64,000 nt of DNA from the NCBI GenBank assembly GCA_963817075.1, contig CAWFMT010000005.1:372001-436000 (forward strand). The letters run 5' to 3'. This document shows positions 44,446 through 52,810 of this stretch, piece after piece. Each line of letters opens with the position of its first letter. Within the stretch, counting starts at the first letter, position 1. Source of the DNA: DASPKM01 sp963817075 (lineage in GTDB: Bacteria; Bacteroidota; Bacteroidia; Chitinophagales; Chitinophagaceae). Both the position numbers and the translations under genes were made by a program. The notes beneath the pieces are model-generated. The model was given only the letters and a program-made list of their open reading frames with translations, was not told where the DNA came from and ran no database searches.

Positions 44446-45107
44446 CCTTCCAAAGTGGAATGCGTTTTAATCCTCTTATCCTTTCGGGTTAGATTTTTAA
44501 AAAAGTCTACCTGACCGTTTTCGATATTGTAGACTCCGCCAACGATTCCAATTTCTCCTCTCTGAAACATTTCCTTCACGATCTTGCTTCTGATGAGGAT
44601 CTCCTCAAGGCTGTTCTCAACATTGGCATAGGCAACCTTATCATCAAACAGATAATCCTGTTCATCTTTTAAGAGTGCCTTGCTTATGGATGGTTGAATG
44701 CGTTTGAGAAGGTCTGTGATGTGGCCATCGCTCACGCCATCTTTAGCGCTTCTGATTGCTCCACATTCAGTATGTCCTAATACCATTAAGACTTTTGATC
44801 CAACATATTTGATGGCATATTCAATACTCGCGAGGATATCATTATTTACAACATTACCCGCAACGCGTACGCTGAAAAGTTCACCCAGTCCCTGATCAAA
44901 TATTAATTCCACTGAAGTGCGGGAATCCATGCAACTCAGGATCACTGCAAAAGGATATTGGCCCTCCCGCGTTTCATTGATCATTTCCAAATGATCGTGA
45001 TCAGCCTTGAGGTTGCTGATGAATCTTTTATTGCCTTCGACTAACATTTCATATCCCTGGTAAGGCGTAAGCTTTTCCAGGAATTCTTTCGAATTCTTTT
45101 TTTTCAT
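44442..45107 (-). CDS. Beta-carbonic anhydrase
   Basis: 221 residues. Zinc ligands: Cys and Asp of ILSCMDSRTSVELIFD, and His/Cys of VLGHTECGAIRSAKDG. LFSVRVAGNVVNNDILASIE is the usual neighbouring strand-helix. It interconverts CO2 and bicarbonate. First gene of the CA-sulP-dabA-dabB operon; its stop overlaps the sulP start in ATGA. A perfect palindrome lies 18 nt upstream of the start codon. A signal peptide is absent, so it is cytoplasmic. Confidence 0.93.
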   Translation of the reverse strand: MKKKNSKEFLEKLTPYQGYEMLVEGNKRFISNLKADHDHLEMINETREGQYPFAVILSCMDSRTSVELIFDQGLGELFSVRVAGNVVNNDILASIEYAIKYVGSKVLMVLGHTECGAIRSAKDGVSDGHITDLLKRIQPSISKALLKDEQDYLFDDKVAYANVENSLEEILIRSKIVKEMFQRGEIGIVGGVYNIENGQVDFFKNLTRKDKRIKTHSTLEG

Positions 45108-45124
45108 ATAAATATTTTCTTGCG

Positions 45125-45137
45125 GTCATGACATGAC
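45125..45137. promoter_or_regulatory. Perfect 13-bp palindrome upstream of the inorganic carbon operon
   Basis: GTCATG-A-CATGAC, 18 nt before the start codon of the first carbonic anhydrase. Size and position fit a dimeric regulator site controlling the CA-sulP-dabAB operon. Confidence 0.45.
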
Positions 45138-45214
45138 AGCAGCTGGAAAAATGTTATGGAAGCAATCGATGATTGGAGCCACGATGGGCCCTTGAATTAA
45201 ATTGGATGGGAATG

Positions 45215-45586
45215 TTAAGCTAGATTGGGTGGGGGCACATGCACTTCGCCGTGAAATGCGTTATAGGTGCCGCAATTTTGAGAAGCATGTATTTGCGACG
45301 CTATGGAAAGAACATAATCGTGCGTGAGATGATGATGGAGGTATTCTTCTGAAAAAGAAGTATTACCCTGGGCTTTTTCCTCTGTGCTATTGCCAAAGGG
45401 GTTAGTGGTTTCTTCCTCAGTACCGGGAAGAATTGTATAGCCCTCAGAAAAATTAGTATTCTTACTTAGTTTCTGTTGACAATCATATACGAAGGGAATA
45501 CTGATCGTAAGCCAGAGGAGAGCCAACATCATGAAGACGGTGGATGCAAGTTGACCAGTAGAGTATAAGTGTCGATTTCTTTTCAT
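45215..45586 (-). CDS. Small membrane-anchored protein with His-rich tail
   Basis: 123 residues: one membrane helix at about 13-33 (ASTVFMMLALLWLTISIPFV), an extracytoplasmic region with the repeated words NTNFSEGY and NTSFSEEY, then YLHHHLTHDYVLSIASQIHA, SQNCGTYNAFHGEVHVPPP. At least seven His and two Cys could bind metal. No family recognised. It sits between two carbonic anhydrase genes, in the same direction as the inorganic carbon operon, 107 bp before it. A link with zinc supply or sensing is a guess. Confidence 0.6.
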   Translation of the reverse strand: MKRNRHLYSTGQLASTVFMMLALLWLTISIPFVYDCQQKLSKNTNFSEGYTILPGTEEETTNPFGNSTEEKAQGNTSFSEEYLHHHLTHDYVLSIASQIHASQNCGTYNAFHGEVHVPPPNLA

Positions 45587-45660
45587 TTAAACTGCCGCAA
45601 ATTAATACATTACACTTTTAGCACCAAACCGTCCCGGGATAAATTTCCTGGGCTTCATCA

Positions 45661-45668
45661 TAATTTTG
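45661..45668 (+). promoter_or_regulatory. Candidate -7 element for the second carbonic anhydrase
   Basis: TAATTTTG matches TAnnTTTG, 83 nt before the start codon at 45751. Just upstream an imperfect inverted repeat (CCCGGGA ... TTCCTGGG, 45633-45652) could bind a regulator. No good -33 box. Confidence 0.35.
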
Positions 45669-45750
45669 TAATAACGCAACCAAATGATAGGCAAGTATTC
45701 CAAAATATGCAAAACGTTAAAAAGAAATTCAAAACTCAACTTTTATATGT

Positions 45751-46386
45751 ATGAAACCTTATGAGGTATTACTGAAGGATAATAAGGAGTGGGCGAAGAA
45801 GAAAATTGCTGATGATCCAAATTATTTTAAATTATTAGCCGGCCTTCAAACTCCTGAATTCTTATGGATCGGATGCAGCGATAGCCGGGTTCCCGCAAAT
45901 GAAATCACTGGCACCCAGCCAGGTGAGATCTTTGTCCACCGCAATGTTGCAAACCTGGTAATTAATACCGATGTAAACCTCCTGAGCGTCCTGGATTATG
46001 CAGTGAACCATCTCAAAGTTAGACATGTGATAGTTTGCGGGCACTATGGATGCGGAGGTATCAAGGCAGCAACTACCAAAACCGATTTCAAGCCTGTTCT
46101 AAACATGTGGCTTAGGAATATAAAGGATGTATACCGACTTCATCAGCCTGAATTGGATGGTATCAAGGATGAAGAAACACGTTGTGACCGACTTGTTGAA
46201 CTAAATGTTCAGGAGCAGGTTTATAACCTCGCAAAAACTTCTATCATTCAACGAGCCTGGAAACAAGAGAATAGGCCAGACCTCCACGGATGGGTGTATG
46301 GATTGAAAGACGGACTGATCAAGCCAGTCTATGAAATGAAATCCGGAACTCATATTGATGCTTTGTATGAATATGATGATTTATGA
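45751..46386 (+). CDS. can: Beta-carbonic anhydrase (Can type)
   Basis: 211 residues, close to E. coli Can. Zinc site: Cys/Asp in WIGCSDSRVPANEITG and His/Cys in VCGHYGCGGIKAA; FVHRNVANLV is the usual active-site strand. The C terminus (LHGWVYGLKDGLIKPVYEM) is the Can-type sheet. It is clearly different in sequence from the carbonic anhydrase of the neighbouring operon, so the two are not a recent duplication. Divergent from the His-rich gene. It supplies bicarbonate for carboxylases in most heterotrophs. Confidence 0.94.
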   Translation: MKPYEVLLKDNKEWAKKKIADDPNYFKLLAGLQTPEFLWIGCSDSRVPANEITGTQPGEIFVHRNVANLVINTDVNLLSVLDYAVNHLKVRHVIVCGHYGCGGIKAATTKTDFKPVLNMWLRNIKDVYRLHQPELDGIKDEETRCDRLVELNVQEQVYNLAKTSIIQRAWKQENRPDLHGWVYGLKDGLIKPVYEMKSGTHIDALYEYDDL

Positions 46387-46394
46387 TTATTTAG

Positions 46395-46490
46395 GAATTT
46401 TTACCCCAGAGAAGAGAGATTTTGGAGTTTCGCAGAGTCTCCCTCTTAACTCTGTTTCTCTATTTCTCTGCGGTTGGTTCTTTATCTTTA
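46395..46490. repeat. CAGAGAA ... TTCTCTGCGGTT inverted repeat
   Basis: Words CCCCAGAGAAGAGAGA and CTGTTTCTCTATTTCTCTGC form an imperfect palindrome of the CCGCAGAGAA repeat class. It separates the carbonic anhydrase from the next gene and runs to within a few bases of its start. Confidence 0.7.
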
Positions 46491-46494
46491 TTTA

Positions 46495-47598
46495 ATGACT
46501 TCTATTAAATTTTTCACTCTTTTCACCCTATTCTCGGCAATTATTGGCTGTGACGATCAACCAAATACAGCAGCTGAACCAGAATGGCAACTGGTGCCTT
46601 TCACCAAGGTGGACTCAGTCAATCCAATCTTATTACCGAGTTCTACCTCTACCTTCTTCTGCCCTGTTTGGAAAAAAGAGTTAAGATGGGAAGCCAAGGA
46701 CGTTTTTAATCCTGCAGCACTGGTAAGAAATGATACGGTATTCCTTCTATACAGAGCTGAGGATACGGTTGGTAAATATGCGGGGACGTCAAGAATCGGG
46801 CTTGCGTTTAGTACCGATGGCTTACATTTTACAAGACACCCACTTCCAGTATTATATCCTGATAACGACGCTGTCAAAAAATATGAATGGGAAGGGGGTT
46901 CAGAAGATCCAAGGATAGTTCAGGATGATAAGGGTACATATATTCTTACTTACACGGGTTATGATGGTGACAAGGCCAGGCTTCTCATAGCAACATCTTC
47001 TGACCTTTACAATTGGACCAAGCATGGGCATGCCTTTGCAAAAGCATTTAATGGTAGATATGTGGACACCTGGAGTAAGTCAGGTGCCATTGTAGCATCT
47101 TATGAAAATGGAAGCCCTGTTGCAAAAAAGGTAAATGGAAAATATTGGATGTACTGGGGTGATACAGACATTTTCCTGGCAAGCTCCGATGACCTCATTA
47201 ATTGGAGTCCGGTTGAGGAGAAGGATTCTGTTCTAAAATCCGTCTTTGGTCCGAGGAAGGGAAAATTTGATAGTGATCTTGTTGAACCTGGCCCTGCTGC
47301 CATGTTACGGGATGATGGCATTCTTCTTATTTATAATAGCAGGAACGTTCCAACAAAGGGTGATACATCTCTAGCTGAAGGAACTTATGCGGCCGCGCAG
47401 ATACTTTTGAATAAAGATGATCCTTCAAGTGTTCTTAAACGTTCAGATAGTTATTTTATGAAACCTGACAAGCAATATGAAATTGAAGGGCAGGTGAACC
47501 ATGTTTGTTTTCTAGAAGGGATAGTACAATTCAAGGGCAAATGGTTTATTTATTATGGAACAGCAGATTCTAAGATTGCTGTTGCGGTGAAGGAATAA
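46495..47598 (+). CDS. GH130-like glycosidase/phosphorylase lipoprotein
   Basis: 367 residues from ATG 46495, with lipoprotein signal MTSIKFFTLFTLFSAIIGC. The five-bladed propeller motifs of GH130/DUF377 are seen: FNPAALVRNDTVFLLYRAED, SRIGLAFSTDGLHF, GGSEDPRIVQDDKGTYILTY, with Asp in EDPR as the usual acid, LVEPGPAAMLRDDGILLIYN, and ILLNKDDPSSVL. Known members act on beta-mannosides, with or without phosphate. Lipidation suggests work at the cell surface or in the periplasm. Frames starting upstream run into the repeat and are rejected. Confidence 0.82.
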   Translation: MTSIKFFTLFTLFSAIIGCDDQPNTAAEPEWQLVPFTKVDSVNPILLPSSTSTFFCPVWKKELRWEAKDVFNPAALVRNDTVFLLYRAEDTVGKYAGTSRIGLAFSTDGLHFTRHPLPVLYPDNDAVKKYEWEGGSEDPRIVQDDKGTYILTYTGYDGDKARLLIATSSDLYNWTKHGHAFAKAFNGRYVDTWSKSGAIVASYENGSPVAKKVNGKYWMYWGDTDIFLASSDDLINWSPVEEKDSVLKSVFGPRKGKFDSDLVEPGPAAMLRDDGILLIYNSRNVPTKGDTSLAEGTYAAAQILLNKDDPSSVLKRSDSYFMKPDKQYEIEGQVNHVCFLEGIVQFKGKWFIYYGTADSKIAVAVKE

Positions 47599-47602
47599 GT
47601 TT

Positions 47603-47730
47603 GAATGTTTGAAAAGTTTGAATGTTTTATTCTTTATTCAGAACCTGATATATGTAATATCCCAACTTTCAAACACTCAAACACTCAAACACTCAAACAC
47701 TCAAACTTCTTAAACATTCAAACTTCTATT
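47603..47730. repeat. TTTGAATG / CACTCAAA inverted short tandem arrays
   Basis: Left part: GTTTGAATGTTTGAAAAG and GTTTGAATG. Right part: five CACTCAAA words followed by TTAAACATTCAAAC. The halves are reverse complementary, so the region can fold into one long hairpin between the GH130 gene and gldA. Confidence 0.8.
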
Positions 47731-47745
47731 CGTACGTTTGCAGCC

Positions 47746-48699
47746 ATGTCGATCGTAGCTAAAAAGTTATTGAAAGTCTATGGGGAACAAAAGGCGGTCA
47801 ATGATATTTCCTTTGAAATTGGAAGAGGTGAAATAGTTGGATTTCTCGGTCCAAACGGAGCTGGAAAATCCACCACCATGAAAATTATCACTGGTTTTTT
47901 ACAACCCGAAGGAGGAACTGCAGAAGTTTGTGGTCTTGATGTTGCCACCAATCCACTTGAAATCAAAAAAAAGATTGGCTATCTACCCGAATCGAACGCG
48001 CTTTATTCAGATATGTATGTCAGGGAATACCTTGAATTCATTGCAGACATACATAAAATAAAAAATGCAAGATCTTCCATTCAGCATTCCATTCAGCTTA
48101 CGGGACTTCAATCAGAACAAAAGAAGAGAATCGCGCAACTTTCTAAAGGTTATAAGCAAAGGGTTGGTCTTGCGGCAGCATTGATACATCAACCTGAGGT
48201 GTTGATCCTAGATGAGCCAACAAGCGGACTTGATCCCAACCAGATCATCGAGATCCGTGAAGTGATCCGTGAACAAGGTAATAACAAGACAGTTTTGTTT
48301 TCATCGCATATTTTGCAGGAAGTGGAAGCTATCTGTGATCGAGTAATAATTATCAACAAAGGAAAAATTGTAGCTGACGATAATTTGAAGAACCTCCAGG
48401 GCAAAGGAAGCTCAAACGTTGTGAGAGTTACTTTTAAGGAACCCTTGCAATTGAATTGGCTGAAGGATATCACTGGACTCACCAGTTCAAGACAAATAGA
48501 ATCGAATAGCTGGCTGCTGGAGACAGATGATCCTGAAGCAGTCAGGAAACAAATTCTGCAACTCGCATTACATGAAAACCTCAACATCGTTTCTTTGCAA
48601 AGCGAGAGTCAGAGCCTGGAAGAAATTTTCCGTTCTCTTACTGGTACAACACCCCAAATGGATGAATTGAATCAATCAAAAACAATCAACAACAAATAA
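47746..48699 (+). CDS. gldA: ABC transporter ATP-binding protein, GldA-like
   Basis: 317 residues from ATG 47746 (MSIVAKKLLKVYGEQKAVND). The frame stays open upstream through the CACTCAAA repeat, but those codons are not gene-like. Walker A GPNGAGKSTTMKII, signature LSKGYKQRVGLAAAL, Walker B VLILDEPTSGLDP and H-loop FSSHILQEVE are intact. The overall sequence is that of GldA, the ATPase of the gliding-associated Gld ABC transporter; the GldF/GldG membrane parts are not near, so another ABC-2 exporter is possible. A TACGTTTG -7-like word ends 6 nt before the ATG and could give a nearly leaderless mRNA. Confidence 0.8.
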   Translation: MSIVAKKLLKVYGEQKAVNDISFEIGRGEIVGFLGPNGAGKSTTMKIITGFLQPEGGTAEVCGLDVATNPLEIKKKIGYLPESNALYSDMYVREYLEFIADIHKIKNARSSIQHSIQLTGLQSEQKKRIAQLSKGYKQRVGLAAALIHQPEVLILDEPTSGLDPNQIIEIREVIREQGNNKTVLFSSHILQEVEAICDRVIIINKGKIVADDNLKNLQGKGSSNVVRVTFKEPLQLNWLKDITGLTSSRQIESNSWLLETDDPEAVRKQILQLALHENLNIVSLQSESQSLEEIFRSLTGTTPQMDELNQSKTINNK

Positions 48700-48704
48700 T
48701 CATC

Positions 48705-49994
48705 ATGAGTTTCATTGCGGAAATTTTAGCAAGACAAATTTTGGATAGTCGCGGTAACCCAACAGTTGAAGTGGATGTGATCACAGATGAGGGAGCGATG
48801 GGAAGAGCAGCGGTACCGAGTGGCGCGAGTACTGGGATACACGAGGCGGTTGAATTGAGAGACGACAACAAAAAAGTTTACGTTGGTAAAGGAGTATTAA
48901 AGGCTGTCTCCAACGTGAAAGAAACCATCACTCCAAAACTTATTGGTTGGGATGTGGCAGATCAGGCAGGAATAGATCAGGCGATGATAGATTTGGATGG
49001 ATCTGAAAACAAAGGAAATTTAGGCGCAAACGCAATACTTGCGGTAAGCATGGCCGTTGCGAAAGCGGCTGCAGAAGAATCCGCCCTTCCACTTTATCGT
49101 TATATAGGGGGAGCAAATGCAAGGACACTTCCTATTCCGATGATGAATATCCTCAATGGAGGAGCTCATGCTGATAACAAGATCGACTTTCAGGAATTTA
49201 TGGTGATGCCAATCGGGGCAAATGATTTTAGCGAAGGGCTGCGGTGGGGTGTTGAAATTTTTCATGCTCTAAAATCGGTATTAAAGAAAAAAGGATACAG
49301 TACCAATGTGGGTGATGAAGGTGGATTTGCACCCAATATTCAGAGCAATGAAGAAGCAATTGAAACAGTGCTCATTGCAATTGAAGCTGCGGGCTACAAA
49401 ACAGGAACACAGGTTTCAATAGCCATGGACGCAGCTAATAGCGAATTATGGAAGGCAGACAAGAAAAAATATGTGTTTCATAAAAGTGATGGAAAGGAAA
49501 TGACAAGTGATCAGTTGGTTAAATACTGGGAGAGTTGGGTGAATCAATATCCAATCATTTCCATTGAAGATGGGATGGCGGAGGATGATTGGGATGGATG
49601 GAAAAATCTTACAGAAACCATCGGTAAGAGGTGCCAGCTGGTAGGAGATGATCTCTTTGTAACAAATGTGAAAAGACTGCAACAAGGCATTGAAAGAGGA
49701 ATCGGTAATGGTTTGCTGGTTAAAGTAAATCAGATCGGAACCATAACTGAAACTATTAATGCAGTTACGCTGGCTCAACACAATGGCTATAACACAATCA
49801 TGAGTCATCGTTCAGGTGAAACTGAAGACACCACAATCGCAGACCTGGCGGTTGCGCTTAACTGTGGTCAGATCAAAACAGGATCAGCTTCAAGAACAGA
49901 CAGGATGGCTAAATACAATCAATTGCTTCGAATTGAAGAAATGCTTGGCAGCACAGGAGTCTATCCAAAAGGAAAATTGAAGTTTGGAAAATGA
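48705..49994 (+). CDS. eno: Enolase
   Basis: 429 residues, usual length. Motifs: ILARQILDSRGNPTVEVDV, GRAAVPSGASTGIHEAVELR (substrate loop), SIAMDAANSELW with a metal Asp, YPIISIEDGMAEDDWDGW, LVGDDLFVTNV, VKVNQIGTITETI (catalytic Lys), and IMSHRSGETEDTTIADLAVA. It converts 2-phosphoglycerate to phosphoenolpyruvate. It begins 5 nt after gldA and so is probably co-transcribed with it. Confidence 0.98.
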   Translation: MSFIAEILARQILDSRGNPTVEVDVITDEGAMGRAAVPSGASTGIHEAVELRDDNKKVYVGKGVLKAVSNVKETITPKLIGWDVADQAGIDQAMIDLDGSENKGNLGANAILAVSMAVAKAAAEESALPLYRYIGGANARTLPIPMMNILNGGAHADNKIDFQEFMVMPIGANDFSEGLRWGVEIFHALKSVLKKKGYSTNVGDEGGFAPNIQSNEEAIETVLIAIEAAGYKTGTQVSIAMDAANSELWKADKKKYVFHKSDGKEMTSDQLVKYWESWVNQYPIISIEDGMAEDDWDGWKNLTETIGKRCQLVGDDLFVTNVKRLQQGIERGIGNGLLVKVNQIGTITETINAVTLAQHNGYNTIMSHRSGETEDTTIADLAVALNCGQIKTGSASRTDRMAKYNQLLRIEEMLGSTGVYPKGKLKFGK

Positions 49995-50027
49995 GTGGAT
50001 TATTTCAGTAATTTCAAGCTAGAAATT

Positions 50028-50252
50028 TTGCTTAACCGAAAAACACCAGGTTTCGCAAGGATTTTTGGTAAGAATCAAGAACCAAATCACAAATTCCAAA
50101 TAATAGGCAACTAAGAACCAATTACCAAATAATTGAATTTTGGAATTTGGCTTTCTTTCTTTGATTATTGTAATTTGTTTTTTGATTTTTGAAAAGTTAA
50201 CCGCCAAGAAACAATGGCGCGAAGGTTCGCAAGGAATTCTGACGGTTAAAAC
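50028..50252. repeat. Repeat-rich gap between eno and ftsB
   Basis: Contains CTTAACCGAAAAACACCAGG and TTTCGCAAGG, then CAAATTCCAAATAA / TTGAATTTTGGAATTTGG inverted words, and a complete palindromic element GTTAACCGCCAAGAAACAA ... GCGCGAAGGTTCGCAAGG ... GACGGTTAAAAC. Confidence 0.72.
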
Positions 50253-50267
50253 ATACAAAACCAATTC

Positions 50268-50564
50268 ATGAAACTACTCTCCCATATCCCCGCCTGGCTG
50301 CGGAATAAATACCTGATTTCATCGGCCATATTCCTTGCATTCCTCTTATTTTTTGACGATCGTGACCTGATCACCAATTTCCAGCACCGGAGCGAGTTGA
50401 TCGGACTGGAAAAAAGCAAGAAGTCATATGAGTTGGAAATAGCCATAACCAGGGCTGAACTGGACCAATTGAAAAACGATGCTGCAACATTGGAAAAATA
50501 TGCACGCGAAAAATACCTTATGAAAAGGGATAATGAAGACCTCTATATTATACCCGGACAATAA
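50268..50564 (+). CDS. ftsB: Septum formation initiator (FtsB/DivIC family)
   Basis: 98 residues: cytoplasmic start, membrane helix at about 13-29 (YLISSAIFLAFLLFF), then a coiled coil (LIGLEKSKKSYELEIAITRA) and the family end LEKYAREKYLMKRDNEDLYI. It is part of the FtsB-FtsL-FtsQ division complex. Gene order eno-ftsB is common in bacteria. Confidence 0.87.
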   Translation: MKLLSHIPAWLRNKYLISSAIFLAFLLFFDDRDLITNFQHRSELIGLEKSKKSYELEIAITRAELDQLKNDAATLEKYAREKYLMKRDNEDLYIIPGQ

Positions 50565-50747
50565 TCGGGTACTTTTACTATACCTCTCGTAACCACGCAG
50601 TTATTATCTTACCTCCGGTTTGAGTGAATAATTTACAGGGGTTTACAATAAGGTGACTTTGTTACCGTTTATATTCTCGGACGGACATTTCCGAATGATG
50701 GATTCGGAATTATTTTTAGGACAATTAAGGACAATAATGGTTTGCCT

Positions 50748-50981
50748 ATGACACTCTTTACACTGGAGGATCTTGTCATGTTTATGTACAATGAGACCTC
50801 TCCCGAAAAAACAGCTGCTATTGAATTAGCCCTGCAAAGCGACTGGAGCCTACGTGAAAAACTTGAAGTTCTCAGAGAATCAGTAATCGATCTGGAACTT
50901 GAGCCTATCTCTTCCCCTCGCACTGAAGTTATCCTGCGTGTGATGAATTACGCTAAACAAACAGAAACAGAATCGGTCTGA
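50748..50981 (+). CDS. Small conserved-looking hypothetical protein
   Basis: 77 residues from ATG 50748 (MTLFTLEDLVMFMYNETSPE). An all-helical acidic protein with the phrase LEDLVMFMYNETS followed by a segment like the L-x-x-D-W-x-L-R-E-x-x-x-L pattern of short anti-sigma-like domains (ELALQSDWSLREKLEVLRES). No Cys or His for zinc. It could be an unattached regulatory domain. Upstream, CTTACCTCCGG (50608-50618) recurs exactly in front of the gene at 52811. Confidence 0.55.
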   Translation: MTLFTLEDLVMFMYNETSPEKTAAIELALQSDWSLREKLEVLRESVIDLELEPISSPRTEVILRVMNYAKQTETESV

Positions 50982-51030
50982 ATGCAATTTTGCGTTCACT
51001 GTTCTATTTTCGGTCATTCAATTTTATTGG

Positions 51031-51675
51031 ATGACAAGAAAAGAGAGATTTCGATTTGTTTACGAATATTTTCTTCACAACAACCCCGAAGCAGAAACTG
51101 AACTGCTCTACGATACTCCCTATGAACTATTGGTAGCAGTTATTCTGTCTGCACAATGCACCGATAAGAGGGTTAATATGACCACCCCCTTCATCTTCGA
51201 AAAGTATCCTGACGTTGAATCACTTTCAAGATCCAGCCCCGAAGAAGTTCTCCCCCTGATCAAAAGCATTTCTTATCCCAATAACAAGTCGAAACATCTT
51301 GTTGGAATGGCCAAAATGGTCATGGAAAAATTCAATGGCCGTATTCCAATGACCGTGGAAGAACTAATGAGTTTACCAGGTGTGGGAAGAAAGACAGCCA
51401 ATGTTATTACTTCTGTTATTGACCAGCAACCAAACATGGCTGTGGATACACATGTTTTCAGAGTATCGGCACGCATCGGATTAACCAAGAATGCCAAAAC
51501 TCCTCTGGCAACAGAAAAACAATTGCTTGAGTTTACCCCAAAAGAATTGGTTCATAAAGCCCACCATTGGCTCATACTTCATGGAAGATATATCTGCATT
51601 GCCAGAACCCCGCGTTGCGAAGCTTGCGGACTAAGGCCTGCCTGCCGTTATTTTCAACAGAACATAGCAGAATAA
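51031..51675 (+). CDS. nth: Endonuclease III
   Basis: 214 residues. Helix-hairpin-helix with catalytic Lys in LMSLPGVGRKTANVI and Asp in AVDTHVFRVSARIGL. The C-terminal 4Fe-4S site C-x6-C-x2-C-x5-C is present (CIARTPRCEACGLRPACRYF). It removes oxidised pyrimidines from DNA and cuts at abasic sites. Starts 50 nt after the small gene and may be co-transcribed. Confidence 0.96.
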   Translation: MTRKERFRFVYEYFLHNNPEAETELLYDTPYELLVAVILSAQCTDKRVNMTTPFIFEKYPDVESLSRSSPEEVLPLIKSISYPNNKSKHLVGMAKMVMEKFNGRIPMTVEELMSLPGVGRKTANVITSVIDQQPNMAVDTHVFRVSARIGLTKNAKTPLATEKQLLEFTPKELVHKAHHWLILHGRYICIARTPRCEACGLRPACRYFQQNIAE

Positions 51676-51777
51676 TCCTCCAATTTCTGCCCTTCCGCAC
51701 TAGACTTTAGCACTTTCAGCAAGGTAGATTTATCAGGCATTTAGAATTCCTCATTCCCTCCTATTCAATATTGATCG

Positions 51778-52686
51778 ATGCAAAGAATCTGCTGCTGGTT
51801 CATGCTTATCTGCGGAGCCCTGGAAACAAAGTCTCAATTCTATTTTTCTGAAGCAAACCACCTGGAACCGCAATGGAGATGGGAAGCCGGAATATCGTTC
51901 GGCCTCATGAATTGTCTCACAGATTTAGGTGGAGGTAAGGGAACAGGTACAAAATTCATCAAAGACATCAATTGGAATTCTTCACATGGATGTGGAGGAA
52001 TTTATACTTCTTTCACTCACCTTGATAAGATTACAATTGAATTAGCATGGAATGGCGGAACAATTAGCGCAGCGGACAGCATACTTCATAAGGACAGATC
52101 AGAGGGTCGTAACAGATATCTGAGAAATCTGCATTTCAAAAGCAGGATTTCCGAATTTTCTCTTATCCTCCAATTTCATCCATTCTTCTTTAGACAGATT
52201 CGAAACGTTCCTCCCTTATCTCCATATTTACTTGCTGGAGCTGGAATATTCAAATTCAACCCACGTGCATTGCTAAACGATAGATGGATGGATCTTCAAC
52301 CTCTTCATACTGAAGGCCAGGGATTCAGGGAGTATGGAGAAAGAAAGGAGTACAAACTTGAACAACCCTGTTTGGTAACCGGAACAGGTATTAAGATAGA
52401 GATTTCAGCCAGGTTGATGGCAAGATTTGAATTTATCTATCGTATTCTTTTCACTGATTATCTGGATGATATCAGTACACAATATATTGACCCCTCAGTT
52501 TTCTCCAGATATTATTCTCAATTCAATGCCCTCCAGGCAGAGAGGCTGGCCGACAGGCAGGGAGAACTTATTCTATTCCATCATACTCAACCGGGAGCCA
52601 TCCGTGGAAATCCAGCCAATAAGGATGCATACTTCAGTTTCAATTTGAAATTGGGTGTAATTATTAACAGGGGAAGACGAAACTAA
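51778..52686 (+). CDS. Predicted outer membrane beta-barrel protein
   Basis: 302 residues with a short Cys-rich signal peptide (MQRICCWFMLICGALETKSQ). The mature chain alternates strand-like segments (WRWEAGISFGLMNCLTDLGG, FSLILQFHPFFFRQI, SPYLLAGAGIFKFNPRALL, YFSFNLKLGVIINR), which resembles DUF6089-type porin-family barrels. Function unknown. Single gene following nth. Confidence 0.65.
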   Translation: MQRICCWFMLICGALETKSQFYFSEANHLEPQWRWEAGISFGLMNCLTDLGGGKGTGTKFIKDINWNSSHGCGGIYTSFTHLDKITIELAWNGGTISAADSILHKDRSEGRNRYLRNLHFKSRISEFSLILQFHPFFFRQIRNVPPLSPYLLAGAGIFKFNPRALLNDRWMDLQPLHTEGQGFREYGERKEYKLEQPCLVTGTGIKIEISARLMARFEFIYRILFTDYLDDISTQYIDPSVFSRYYSQFNALQAERLADRQGELILFHHTQPGAIRGNPANKDAYFSFNLKLGVIINRGRRN

Positions 52687-52749
52687 CAATTGGAACTGTA
52701 ATCCCCGCACTTCATACCGCTTTAGCTTACCTCCGGAATCTAAATAGGT

Positions 52750-52757
52750 TAGATTTG
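52750..52757 (+). promoter_or_regulatory. Candidate -7 element for the GAF gene
   Basis: TAGATTTG fits TAnnTTTG, 53 nt before the start codon at 52811. A TTTAG at 52721 is at a loose distance for a -33 box. The CTTACCTCCGG word at 52726-52736 overlaps the promoter spacer. Confidence 0.38.
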
Positions 52758-52810
52758 CGTATTGTTTGCTCGTACCCAATTTGAATATTTCAGTCTTAAA
52801 TGCTAATGTG

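Noticed and set aside
47605..47745. N-terminal extension of GldA
   Set aside because: Its codons are made of the CACTCAAA repeat. The ABC ATPase fold begins at MSIVAKKLLKVYG.
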